Of a stretch of DNA of 64,000 nucleotides, positions 1 through 13,400 are shown piece after piece; the first letter of the stretch is position 1, and each line of letters begins with the position of its first letter. Source of the stretch: Ilex aquifolium (taxonomy: Eukaryota; Streptophyta; Magnoliopsida; Aquifoliales; Aquifoliaceae). Under the pieces are notes generated by a model. It searched no databases, was not told the DNA's origin, and saw nothing but the letters and a program-made list of their open reading frames with translations. Location of the stretch: the NCBI GenBank assembly GCA_951799425.1, contig OX637399.1, positions 16,732,501 through 16,796,500 on the forward strand, given 5' to 3'. Position numbers and translations under genes: made by a program.

Positions 1-1375
1 TCGTAAGTAGACAAAGGAACCAAGAAACAAGGTATCAGAAAAAAAACTATGTGCACATGGTTAATAAAATTTAGCTCAATAAAAGAGAACATTGACAATA
101 TTTCCTGATTTAAAAATAAAATTCTCTTGGAAAAAGAAAACAAGAAACATATTTACTTCAAATCCGTTGTATTCAACTTTAAAATATGGGCAGTTTGCCC
201 CTACAAAATCCCCATGATACAAACTTTATGTCCTCCATACTAATATTCATGGGTTCTATTCCTAACTGGTTATTACATCCAGAACAACATAAATTGAAGA
301 ATAAATGAGAGCAAATGCCTTTAGAGTGAATTTTTTACAAGCTTTTATATAATTTATTCGTTCTATGTTACTCTGACAACAAATTTATATGGTATCATTT
401 GGTTTCTTATACACATAATGATTACCAATTACGTGAATCTAAGATTGATTGTATTGTATCTTCTAATTAGATAATTGGGACATGGAATAAAACACTTGCA
501 TTATTTTTCTATTTGTAACAGCCTGGTGAATTTAAATAATGCAAGATGAGACTGTGATGTTTCAATGGGGGATTTATTTTGTCCAGGGCCGCAATATGAA
601 GTTTCTAAAATTTATTTTATGTGTTTTGGTGGGTTCATATAAACTAGAGGGCAAACCCTTCTTTTTTACTACATATTTTATAGGACTTTCCAAATCCCAT
701 GATCACCCCTGGCGCCATGATGGGACTCTGCCACTTGGTGGCTAAGATGTGTCCAAGTGACCAGTGCGCAATAAAGTTACTGCAACTATCACTCTTCAAT
801 GTAAGAATTGGCTAAGCAGCGAATTCGTGCTGGCCTCTTATTAACCTTTTTGAACTGCACCTTTTTATATCAACAGCCCTTTGATTCTATCCCCTAATTG
901 CTTTCTAAGCTTAGAAGTGATGAGTTTACCAATAAACTTAAGCTCTAGATTACTTGATTCTCCTTACTTGGATTTGCTTGAAAGTCTTTCAGTGGTGTTT
1001 GATTTGTTCTTTCTTGTGGAGTTGTGGTTTTATGTAATTGCAGTCTTCCTTGTATAAAGAAGCATCTATTTTGCTGTCAAAAAATCAAAAGAAAAGATTT
1101 GGGACAAAGAAATTCAAGAACGTCTAAAAATTAACAATTATATATACATGATGCATCAATTTTTCATGCAACAAAATTAGCATTACAAACCTTTTTATTG
1201 CAATGTTTTCCTTTAGATTAGCCCTGAGAATCATCGGTGCTGTGGCTTATCCCTTACTTCATGGTTGGACAAAGACTTTGTGCCACATATTTTGCGTTTT
1301 CTAAAGATATGCTGTCATCTTGCTTCCGGTCCCTACCTCGTACAAGTAATTAACATATCTATACTTTCTGAGCAG
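1..1375. other. upstream BMS1 intron sequence (partial), no gene seen
   Basis: AT-rich sequence before the acceptor at 1374-1375. It should be the 3' part of the preceding BMS1 intron. The family residues before VHIAG (a basic stretch after a YLRGCN-type motif) are not encoded anywhere in 1-1375, so the previous exon lies outside the window. No repeat or element is clear. Confidence 0.6.
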
Positions 1376-4300
1376 GTACATATTGCAGGCGTGGGTGATT
1401 ACAGTTTAGTTGGCATTACAGGCTTGGCTGATCCTTGCCCATTACCTTCGGCTGCCAAAAAGAAGGGACTCCGAGACAAGGAGAAGCTATTTTATGCACC
1501 AATGTCTGGGCTGGGGGATCTCCTTTATGATAAGGATGCTGTCTACATTAACATAAATGATCACTTAGTGCAGTTCTCTAAAGCTGACGATGAAAACAGT
1601 GGAGTGACAGGCAAAGGTACATGGTATTTTCTTTCGATTTTTGGTGATTGAAACATATACTCTTCACTTAACAATTTATACATACGTAAGTGCATACATA
1701 CATACATACACATATATTTATTGAAATGAAAATTTGAAAGGAAGTTGTGGAGGTTAAATAATGCAAAAAGCAAAGTGTGAATGTCTAGCAACATTCAACT
1801 TCTTTTTTTTTTTTTTTTTTGTTTTTTTCCTTTTTTTTCAGCCGACACATTCAACTTCACTGGATTGGATTCATACTGTTTCAGCTAAGTGGTTGTGTTT
1901 GTGTGGTCCAGGAAAGGATCGTGATGTGGGTGAGGTCCTGGTGAAATCACTTCAGAACACAAAATATTCCATTGATGAGAAGTTGGAGAAAAGCTTCATT
2001 ACTTTTTTCAGCAAGAAACCTGATATCCTATCAGAAGCTTCAAGTGATGTGAAATATGCTCATGAACCTTTTGATCAGACAAAAGGTGTTGAGCCTGTGG
2101 ATGAACATCAGTTGGAGCAAGCATTTAAAACTGATGGGTCTGGTGAAGAAAGTGATTCTGAGGATCTGGACAGTTTGGGATCTTCAGATGACGATCAAAC
2201 CTTCGGAAAGGATTTAGATATAAGAGCTGTAGTTAATGATCCTGATGAAAATAATTGTGACGCATCCGAGCAGCAGCATTCCTCTAAAAATAGCTTGACG
2301 GAACATGTTGAGTTTTGTGAAGGAAGGATGAGGAGAAAAGCTGTCTTTGGAAATGACATTGATCTCGATGATTTGAAGGTAATCCTATCACAAAAATATT
2401 TAATGTCAAGGTTTTTTATACTTCATAACTCTGAATTTTTCCTTACTTCTATGGGAAGTTGTGGTGTGGGGGCGACTATAACCTGATACTAAAGTGTCTG
2501 TGATGTTCTTCCTAAACGATAAGCTTAGAAAATATGCCAGCCTTTCTATTGTTTCAACTTCTATGGTTGTTGCAAATCCGTAAGTACGGTCACTTCTTGA
2601 TTTTTGATGATACTAATTTGTTTGGGAAGTTAGATTCTTCTTTTTTGTCTTTTTTTGACATTCACTAATTTAGATTATGGTAATCTTGTCTACTATCTTA
2701 GACCTTTTTCTGTGGCCAGCAAAATCAATTTTTAATGAGCAAAGCCGCAATAAAAGAAAAAAGAAGAAAAGGGAAAAAATAATGGGACAAAAAAGGGAGG
2801 GGCGTACCATGTACATTCAAGAAGCAATGCTAAAGCAAAAGAATCTGACTTAGAAGTGGCAGGTGTTATTCTCCTTGAGCTCCGCATCCCCATTGGATTT
2901 ATCCATAACAACTTGATGTGTGCTTTCGGGTGGACTGCACATTGGCTAGGAAGATTAGTTTAGTCCTCCAAGGATAAACAAAAGCATCCAAACCTTTTGT
3001 TTATTTAGAACAAATTTCAATTTCCATCCTCATGTGGTATGCTCCCATAGCACTTTGTCCTCTTATGTTTTAAATGTAGCCACATATGCCTCAGTGATTT
3101 TTGACCATTTTGAGCAACTAATATCACGATCAGTGATGGTAAAATCGCATCTCTAACCTCATACCTCTCTAGGCCAAAATGACCACTGATCTTGGTTTAA
3201 ACTACCCTGTTGTTGCACGACCTTTTACCTCCAACCCTCAGCCCCTGGGGTCTGTTCATCCACCAGCAGCATGGGTCACTTACGACAGTGCACTCATCAG
3301 CTTGCATGGACTTGCCCAAAGCAATAGCAGGGCCAAAACTCTGCCCCATCCTCACAACGCCCTCCTTCACCTGTCCCCACCCTCAAACCTCCACCCGGTA
3401 ACCCCCAAACTCCCTGCCCCCAGCGATGGCAGAAACCTCTTCCCCCACCTCATGCCTTGAACTCTCTCTAAGCTTAACCGAATTGTGCAAATATTGGTGG
3501 GGAAGTGAGTCGGGAGAAATGGTGGTGAATAGTGGCTACTGATAATATTGATGGGTAACTGTACTGATGGTAGATTGGTTTGGAGAGAGCAGGGGCAGAC
3601 TGGTGTGGAGTGGAGGGGGGAGAAGGGGTGTCGTGGGCATGCCGGGGGGGGGGGGGGGGGTGGTGTGTGAGAGAGAAGAAGAGGTTTTGTATGTATATTT
3701 CTGCCACCATTTTTCTTTTTAAATTGGTAATTTTCATGTACTCTTCCTTTTTCTTTTTTTTTTTTAATTGAATTTTGCAGAAAGTGGTTGGGATGGTGAT
3801 TATGGGGAGATGATGGTGACTAGTGGTGATGGCGATAGTAGGCTGGTTTACTTAGAAAATGGGGGTAGACTAGTGTAGAGAGAGAAAAGGGGCGGGGGGT
3901 ATTTTGTCATTTCTAAGGAGTTGCAAGGGCATATTTGTCTTTTAACCATCATGATTTTGGAGGGAAAAAGCTTTTTTCATGTCTAGTCACCAAACAGGGG
4001 TGTCTTATACGTCATGTCAACTGTGGGACAGAGAGTGTAACAGTTGCATGTCAGTACAAAACCACATTAGGGTTATGTGACTATATTTTAACCATAAGGA
4101 TTGAAGTGCTAAAGTGGTATACCACTAGGGTGTAAAATAGAAGTTGTTCATTTACTCACTCATTTTGTTTTACGAAAGAACATCCTAGTCTTAAACACCA
4201 AAATATCACATAAACAAAGTTCACCCAATCATTCATTGCTTGTTTGAAACATTCAGTGTAATAGACTGTACAAGTTGGCACACTATTGATACTGGGGCTA

Positions 4301-7300
4301 TGGTGTACAACTGAATGAAATATAGGTATTGTGCACACTCTTCTGCTTTTGTGCTTACCCTTTTTTGGTCTGCTTTTCTGACTAATACTTGGAGTATCGA
4401 ATACAATTGTTCCAACTGACAAACTTTTCAGCATGATGTTAAGAGATGTTTCTCTGTACTTAAATACTTTGGCTTCACTTCATTACAGGAGGATGCAGAT
4501 GAAGATGATGAACCAAACGGCGATGATGTGGATGATAAATCATCTGCTCATTCAGATTTTTCAGAGGAAGAGGAAGAGGAAGATCATGATACAGATGGTA
4601 TCATGTTCTCTCACTTATTGTTATTTTTCTGTGTCTGGTAGTGTTCTTGTTTGAATTTGTATTTGTATTTTGGGAAGTAAATAGTTATTATTTGATAAGA
4701 CGGATCACAATTTTATCTTGGTTATAGTATGGTTGATGGCTTGTAGGTCAGCTTGTGCAAGTTCAGTAGCAGCAAAAGATCAAATGAAAATTGAATCGTT
4801 TTTTTATTAAAAGAAAATCAATTGCTTAAACTTTGTCTGGGAAGAATTTTCCTGCCAGATTGTGGTACTTTGCTTCTGATTTTTTTCCCTGTTTCTGATC
4901 TCCTGTTACTTGTCATTGTAGAAGATGAGTTGGGAAATGCTTCAAACTGGAAAGAGTCCTTGGCGGAAAGGACCATTTCAAGACAGCATACAAATCTTAT
5001 GCAACTCATATATGGGAAATCTGAATCAAAGTCAAGTTCTTATGCTGATGAGGCTCAGGGTAGCAGTGAAGATGAAGAAAGTGAGGATGGTGAGTTCTTT
5101 GAGCCGAAAGGAGAGGGAAAAAAGGTTTGTCTTTCAGATGCTATTGATTTTGGACCCTTTTCCTCTTTCCTCAGATTAGGATGTGTTCATCTTTATATCC
5201 TAGAATAATAGGTTTGAGGTTCCTTTGAACATAGTTTGATTGCTCGAATTAATACCTTTCAATTTCTCCATGGTGTCTGATTTATAACAGAAACTGGGGG
5301 AAGCATTAGGTGGTGATAATGTAAATATTGAGGATTGTTCCAAATTCACAAATCGTGCTAGTCTGAATAACTGGAGAAAAGAAGAGTTTTCTGAAAGCAT
5401 TCGTGACCGTTTTGTCACTGGTGATTGGTCAAAGGCTGCTCGCAGAGGTCAAGTCTCAGAAGCTGATAGTGTTGATGACGACGATGATGACGATGAAGAA
5501 GTTTTTGGTGATTTTGAGGACATGGAAACAGGTGAAAAATTTGAGAGCCATCAAACAAGTGATAATGGTGATGATCATGTGATACACAAGGACGATGATG
5601 TAACAATGGAGGAGCGGAGGCTTGAAAAGCTTGCTCTTCGTGCAAAATTTGAGGCTCAATATCCTTTCCCCTGTAATATTATAATTTCGTTTCCCATCTC
5701 TCTGTGTGGGTGTGTGCATGCGTGTGTGGGACTACTTGCTGTTGGGGAGATGTTTAATGCTAAGATTTACTATTGTTTCACGAATCACGACTTGGTTGCA
5801 TGATTTGGTTATTATGATTGGTTTTTGTTAGCAATTTTGCTTCTGTTTTTTTTTTTTTTGGTTATATTTGCTTTTTCCAAGGGTTAAGAAATATTGGAAA
5901 ATCAGTTTTGTGACCTTAATTGTGGTCTACATATGATGGGTCAGAATCACCTGATGAGGAAAATGACAACAAACAGGGAACCAAGTTTCATCGGAACCAA
6001 GCTACTGAAAGTGGCTTTGTTGATAAGGTGCACTTTTTCATCAGCTTGATACATATTTTCCTGCTATTTTGAAAGAATTAAGATTAACTTATGGGGTGAT
6101 GTAGCTCAAGGAGGAGATTGAACTTCGGAAGCAACTTAATATTGCTGAACTCAATGACATTGACGAGGCCACCCGGTTGGAAATTGAGGGATACAGGACA
6201 GGGACTTACCTCAGATTGGAGATTCATGGTGTTCAATGTGAGATGGTTGAACATTTTGATCCCTGCCATCCTATTCTCGTTGGAGGAATTGGTCTCGGTG
6301 AGGAAAATGTTGGATACATGCAGGTTAGAAATCCAATTGATTTGAATAATTCTTCTAGTTTCCTTATATTAAGTTAAGTCACAGCTCAAACTAAAGAAGT
6401 AGCAGGAAAATAATTTGTTGTTACCTTCCCCATCCATTTTCCCCTTCTACTTCTCATCCAAATGAATCGCGTGAATATTTAGGGCTGCTGCCCTGGAAAT
6501 TCAATGAATCAGAGAAATATCTGAAATGGCTCGAAAGAGAACTGATTTTGGGGATTCAGGCTTATGTGATGTTGGGTACTGACTTCATTCTACTTGGCTG
6601 TCCCTGTCCAGCAATATGTTCTTTCTGAAGAAAAGGGGAAGCTCTGGTCAACTGACTTTGTTTTGAGAAATTTGACATGATAAGTCTTACTATCATTAGT
6701 CTCATGCGTGAATTTAGATCATGTAAATCTGGAAATGGGTAAAAATCAATTCTTAGTTGCATTTGGTGATATGTACTAGATAGTGTTGTAGATGAGATTT
6801 TAGGCTGACAATAATAAGAAAAATGAAGGAATGCGATTCCTATAGCCAACCCTAAATAGTTGGAATAAGATTTTGTCTAGTTGAGTTGAGTTGAAACATG
6901 AAACGAATTTGTCCTGAAGTTAGAATATAGAATGTCGATAATCTAATACCTTTTAACGAGTAATAGCATGTAGCATCTATGGTGTTAGTTTGTGGATATA
7001 CTAGACTGAAGCAATATCATGTATTTTTCATACCTATTCTTCGTACACGCCTTTACAGTGGACACAATTTCTAATTCAATAGTCAGTTATGTTCTTGGTG
7101 GATAATTATATATTATGTTTTGGTATATGTAATAACTCCACTCCCTTCCACATCTCACGGTTCTTTTTTTTTTCTTCCAGGTCCGATTCAAGCGGCATAG
7201 ATGGCACAAAAAAGTACTGAGAACTAGAGACCCAATAATAGTTTCGATTGGATGGAGGCGATACCAAACTACACCTATTTATGCTATTGAGGACTGTAAT

Positions 7301-7420
7301 GGTCGTCATCGTATGCTCAAGTACACTCCTGAGCACATGCACTGTCTTGCCATGTTTTGGGGCCCTCTTGCACCTCCTAATACTGGTGTCGTCGCTGTTC
7401 AAAATTTGTCAAACAATCAG
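1376..7420 (+). CDS. BMS1: BMS1 exon block 1 (eight exons: AARP2CN end, acidic middle, start of RIBIOP_C)
   Basis: The first exon here encodes the C-terminal AARP2CN part, including the conserved run [20 protein letters not shown]. The next four exons encode a low-complexity acidic segment (window residues about 81-463) rich in D, E and S, with stretches such as DDDDDDDEE, typical of the BMS1 linker. The [20 protein letters not shown] motif spans the AT-AC intron. Exons 6105-6323 and 7181-7420 start the conserved C-terminal core ([47 protein letters not shown]). Intron 6028-6104 is only 77 bp. Donors are GTACAT, GTAATC, GTATCA, GTTTGT, ATATCC, GTGCAC and GTTAGA; acceptors are CAG or TAG except the AC at 5929-5930. 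Confidence 0.93.
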
Positions 7421-10400
7421 GTTAGATTGTTTTTTCCTTTGTTCCACAAATTCCCTACTTGATTGATCTGGAACAAGAGCTGTCGAATTGAAACCCTGCT
7501 CAATTCAATAGTTCTCAACCTTTCTGTGTCTCAATTTATTGGAAAAATGAGAATGAAAGAATATTAGTTTTTGTTTAATTTGAACGGGTATTATGTCTTT
7601 TATACAAGGATCAAAATTTCGTTTCGGTGCATTGTTTCGGTCACCTAGGAAGCGGAAACATTTCGATGTGTTTTGGAAACGTTTCGACTCGTTTCGGAAA
7701 TAGAATGAAAAAAATAAAAAATTTAAGAATTATTTTTTCAAAATATTGGTCGAAATATACCAAAAATATCTTGAAATACTTTGTAACATTCCAAAATAAT
7801 TGTGCAAATACATTGAAATATAACAACATTTTAAAACATTATGGAACATCTCGAAGGTTTAGAATTTCGATTCCATCATTGATTCGTTTCGGTCTTCTTT
7901 GAAATGTTTTGAAAGATATTTTGATCCTTGCTCTTATAATGAATAGTTTAGGTGAGTTGGGTATGCTGGCTAATTTATCCATTTTAAATGTGAACACATA
8001 CCATTTCCAGCTATTAGTGGCCTGACATTCTTACTTGATTAAAAGAGGTTACATAAATCCTTCATATATAATCCATTTATATTTGTTTTAATCTGCTTTT
8101 GCAAGCCTTTTCAATAAGGATATAGCTTGGATTTGAATTAACTTGTTTTCTGTTAACAGACTCCTATGCCCCCCTTCTGCCGAACCACTTCAGTTTCTGG
8201 GTGTGTTACTTTTTGTGTATTCCTTGTGTTGAGTTCACTGTATATGCAAAAAGAACTTTGTTTCATACTAATTCTTAATAGAACAATCGCATTCTCTTCA
8301 TTTTAACACTGGCAGGTGTTTTTTGTGTTCTGATTGTTTGGTTACAGGTATCTTAGTATTCTTATTTTTTTAGCTAAGAAAACAAATTGAACAAAAATGG
8401 GTCATAAATTAGGTCCATGTTAATCGAAGGTGTTGGGAGAGATGGATTTGGTAAAGATCTAACTTTGGCATTATTTGCACAAAGCAGTTGCCTCAGATTC
8501 GGGTCCACAGGTAAGTGCTCCTAAGAAAGCGAATGGGTCACAGTATTTGATGTGTCTTTGAAGTAGAAGGGTTTGCGGTGGGGTAATTAACATTTTTAGA
8601 CATATTGGTCTTCAGCAAATACGAGCTATATATGACTTCTTCCTGCACCTACCCTTTGTCTTCCTCACTATTTGGTATCAGTTCATCTTCCTTTTCCCCG
8701 GGGGCGGGGGGAGAAGAAGATAGAAAATTAAGACTCACTGGCGGAATTTTGTGTTAAATATTTTTTAAAATGATTTTATTGTGCCCACCTTAATATTTTC
8801 GTATAAGCTAACACAAAATGATTGAACATGTTATGGACTTTCCAAAAAATGTGGTCCCGATATTTGTCCCCCTACTTCTCCAAATGGGTCCACGCAAAGA
8901 AGAATTCCCCCCCCCCCCCCCTCCGGCCCCCTAAAAAAATTCTATTTCTTTGGGCTATTGAAAACTCTGCAACTTTACTTTGATACCATCTTTCAACCAG
9001 AAGTGTAGTTACAACATATTTTTTCATTATATTATATTAAGCATCAACATGCATTTATTAATATGTCAGAAAACTAACTAGCATATATGCACGTACCTTA
9101 TTATTGTACACGCAGCAAGTGGACGCTTTTTGCTTGATTTGTCATCGTAGCGCACAACACGTATCTAAAAAAAGGAAAAATAACTCTTTAAGTTCAAACA
9201 TTTTTAGTTACCCATCAAACTCCCTAACTCGGACACAGATCGAGACGTCGTCTTTTTCTACAAGTTTTTATATCGAGTTGTGGGTTTTTGTTCGTTTTCA
9301 AGTCAACCGGAATGAAAACAAGTTGATCGGGACCCTTAGGTCCAAGATTACGAAATTCTTAAGTTTATTAGTTTCTAGTTTTCCATTGAACTCCATAATC
9401 GGGGCTCGGACGATATGCTGTCTTTTTTAAAAGTTTTTATATCCAAATAGTTGGTCTCCGTCCATTTTCAAGTCAAACGGAGTGCAAACGGGTTGATTGG
9501 ATAAAAAAATTCTTAAGTTTTTAAGTTTTTCGTCAAACTCAAAGATCGGGGCCCGGATTGAGATGCAATCTTTTCCTACAAGTTTCTATATTTGTGTTGT
9601 GAATCTCTCTTCATTTTCGAGTAACCGGAATATAAACGAGCCGATCAGGACCCTTAGGTCCAATGTTACTTAATTCTTAAATTTTTTAAGTTTAGTTTTC
9701 CTTAAAACTCCAAAACTAGAGCTCGGATTGAGACGCCACGTTTTCGTACAAGTATCCGTCCATTTTCAAGTCAAGCAAAGGAAAAACGGGTGATCGAGAC
9801 ATTAGGTAGAATTTGAAGATTATGAAATTCTTAAATTTTTACGTTTTTAATTTTTCGTCAAACTCCAAAATTGGGACTAGGATCGAAATGTTATCTTTCC
9901 CTCTAAGTTTTTATATTCGAGTTGTGAGTCTTCATCTGTCTTGAAGCCAAACAAATTGAAAATGGGTTGATTGAGACTATTAGGTCCAATTTGAAGGTTA
10001 TGAAATTATTAAGGTGATGTAGATCGTAATAACTCTGATATCAAATTGATGTAGATTAGGAAGGAAAGAATTAGAGATAAGAAGAGAAGAAGAAAGAGAT
10101 GAGAAAAGAGAAAAAAATTTGAGATGGAAGCAATATCAGTATTCAATAATAGTCAAAGTCTAATCTAAATAAAAGCCTTAAATGTATCATTTTATATAGG
10201 GAAACTAAAACCCTAAAACAAATAAATAATGATAAATAAACTCTCAAAAGTTAAAAGAAATTACTTAAAAAATAAATATTAAAAATATCTAAATAACTCT
10301 TATAACTAATCTATAATATCTATCCAATTCCTATACGATCTCTATCATTCTCCTTCGGTTGAGAAAAACTCTCTTCCAGAAAGTCTTCAAAGTAAAAGTA

Positions 10401-13400
10401 CCCTAAGAGAGCAGGGTGAAGATGGCATAATGCCTCATCTAGAATGAAAGAACCATCGAGCAGGATAAATGCAAGAATCTCCATCTGTATGAACATCTCC
10501 TAATAAAATAGGAGGCTCTGGAGTGTCAAAATGGATTGAATTTCTCCTCTGTGAGGATTTCTCTTATTATATAGGCACAAATGTGCAATATACAAGGCTA
10601 GAATCCAGCCTAAATTACAGCTATTAAATATGTCTATACAAAAGGAAACTATGTTTATATACAGATTCTGACTAAATAAGGAAATATATATGTACAACTG
10701 GTGAGAACTAAATAAGGAAACATGGAGCGTATCATGGTGACATCCCCCCTCAAATTGATGTTGGTCGGTCAAGAAGCATCAATTTGCCCACAAGAAATTG
10801 ATGACGTTGTCGTGTCATGGCCTTTATAAACACATTTGCAATCTGGAGGTCAGTAGAAATATGAGGAAGAGAAATGATACGAGTGTCAAAAACTTCCCGA
10901 ATGGAATGACAGTCCACCTCTATGTGTTTGGTACGCTCATGAAAGACGAGATTGACAACAATCTGAATGACACTAGTGTTGTCAGCATGTAGAGGAGTAG
11001 GATCGAACTGAACGCAACCAATCTCAGCAAGGAGACCACGAAGCCAAAGAATCTCAGAGCAAGCTGCAGACATCGCACGGTATTCAGATTTGGTGGAAGA
11101 TTTGGAGATGCCATCTCGTTTCTTACTCTTCCAAGATATCAAAGAGTCACCAAGAAACATGCACCAACCTGTAACAGATCGTCGCGTATCAAGACATCCT
11201 ACCCAATCTGCATCACTGTAAGCCACAAGCTGAAGAGGAGTTCCAGTAGGGAAGAATAGGCCACGACTAGGAGAACCTCGAAGATATCGAATGATACGAC
11301 GAACGACAGCTAAGTGTAGATGACATGGAGCCTGCATGAACTGACTAACCAGCTGGACTGCAAAGGAAATATCAGGTCGAGTAATGGTTAAGTAGTTCAG
11401 GCTCCCCACTAACTGTCGATACATAGTAGGGTCGGAAAGGAGATCACCCTCTTCCCGACGATACTTCGTGTTTACTTCCATAGGAGTATCCACAGAAGAA
11501 GTATCCTGAAGACCAGCCAATGCAATCAGATCCTGAGTATATTTATGCTCATTCAAAAAAATGCTAGAGGAATCAGTATGAACTTCCAAGCCTAAGAAGT
11601 ATGTAAGAGGACCAAGGTCCTTCATATGAAATGAGGCTTGAAGATGCTGCTGCAGTCGGGTGATCAAGCTAGAGTCCGTTCCAGTAATAACAATATCATC
11701 AACATAAACCAGAAGAAGGACAATGCCAAGAGATGTCTTGCAGAAAAATAAAGAAGAATCATATGCACTATGCTGAAACGAAAATTGGAGCAAAGTGGAG
11801 CGAAAATTATCAAACCAGGCCCGGGGAGCTTGTTTCAACCCATACAATGATCGTTTCAACTTACAGACATCCGAGGAAGAGAAGGATGACAAACCAGGTG
11901 GAATGGTCATGTATTATCTCTTCTTTGAGATCACCATGAAGAAAGACATTTTTGACATCCATCTGATGAAAGAGGCCAACCTTGGGATGTAACAACAGAC
12001 AGGACAGTCCGCACCGTAGTCATCTTGGCAACTGGAGCAAAAGTCTCCTCATAGTCCACCCCATATTCTTGCCTATTGCTAAGTGCAACCAACCGAGCCT
12101 TATACCGATCCAGAGTTCCATCAGAACGCAGCTTGATAGAATAGACCCATTTGCAACCAATAGCTTTCACTTGAGGAGGACAAGGGACAACATCCCATGT
12201 ATGATTATCTTGAAGAGCTCGAAGTTCCTCGGCCATCGCCGCACGCCAACAGTCATGTTTAGCTATCTCAGAATAACCTGACAGAATGGGAATAGAAGAC
12301 AGAGTAACTTGAAGAGAGGTATGAGAGAAACCATACCGGTCCGGCGGACGAGACACTCTGGTCAAGCGGCGAGGAACTGGGGTAGTATTTGGATCACCCG
12401 TATAGGATTCAGTCTGAACAGGCTCAGATGGCGGACCAGGCTCAGGAAGGGGCAAAGTAGGTCGCCGTCTTTCATATACAAGTCTAGATTTGAATCGGTC
12501 AATAGAAGGAGTCAAGTCATCAAAATGAGGCAAAACATGCATCTCAGGCAAAGATTCATCATGAGAAGGAAAGAATGACCGATTTTCAAAGAACACAACA
12601 TGACGGGAAATACGAAATCGGTTAGAGCATGGATCATAGCAAACATAGCCTTTGTGTGAAGTACTATAACCATGGTTCTGAATAACGGTAACGGCTACCG
12701 TAACGGTAACAGTAACGTTGTAACGGACGCGGGGTGAAACGGGCGTTACGTAACGGTAACGGAAACCGAATGCGTGAATTTTTTTTTTGAACTCACAACC
12801 TCCCATAAAACATGAATATTTACATATTTCAACTTAAAATCATGCAAATATGGGTGTTTAGTGATTTAGTGTATTTTATTGTATCATGAACATGATAATA
12901 AAATATCATAAATATTAATAATATATCTCAAGTCACTATGCATTAGTGACCTTTCCATTAGCAACAAAACATTCATTAAAACGATTAATGCCTATACTAA
13001 AAAATAATTTTTTTTTATCCAAACCTATACTAAAATTAGTTAATTGTGATTAAGGGTGTCAACTTTGACCCGTTGATACGAATCCGACACAAACGATTAT
13101 AAAATTGACACGATTATTAAATACGCATAATAAATAATTTATACTAATGTTTAATAATTAGAACACAATAAATATTTTTTTTTTGTGGATCTTGACTTTT
13201 GCCATGAATACGACACGATTGATACCCTTAATTGTGATACACATGTCAACTCCATTAAAATAATTAATAAATTCTGTTAAAATTATTTAATTAAACACGT
13301 TTTATTTGACTAAAAATATATCTCAAACATACCATTATAAATTTATAATATCTAAAGATCTAAATAGATAAGACAACATTAATCTCATTAAACCACAAAA

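Noticed and set aside
1265..1651. Open frame extending the BMS1 exon upstream to 1265
   Set aside because: The part before 1376 does not fit BMS1, and a good acceptor (TTTCTGAGCAG) lies at 1375. A 30 bp intron from 1346 would be too short for a plant, so this is read as intron sequence that happens to be open.
3179..3460. Proline-rich small ORFs on + and - strands
   Set aside because: Low-complexity C-rich DNA inside a TIR-like element in an intron.
5673..5944. GT-AG splice alternative for the BMS1 AT-AC intron
   Set aside because: Phase fits but the join makes a TAA and loses the family residues YDGSE.
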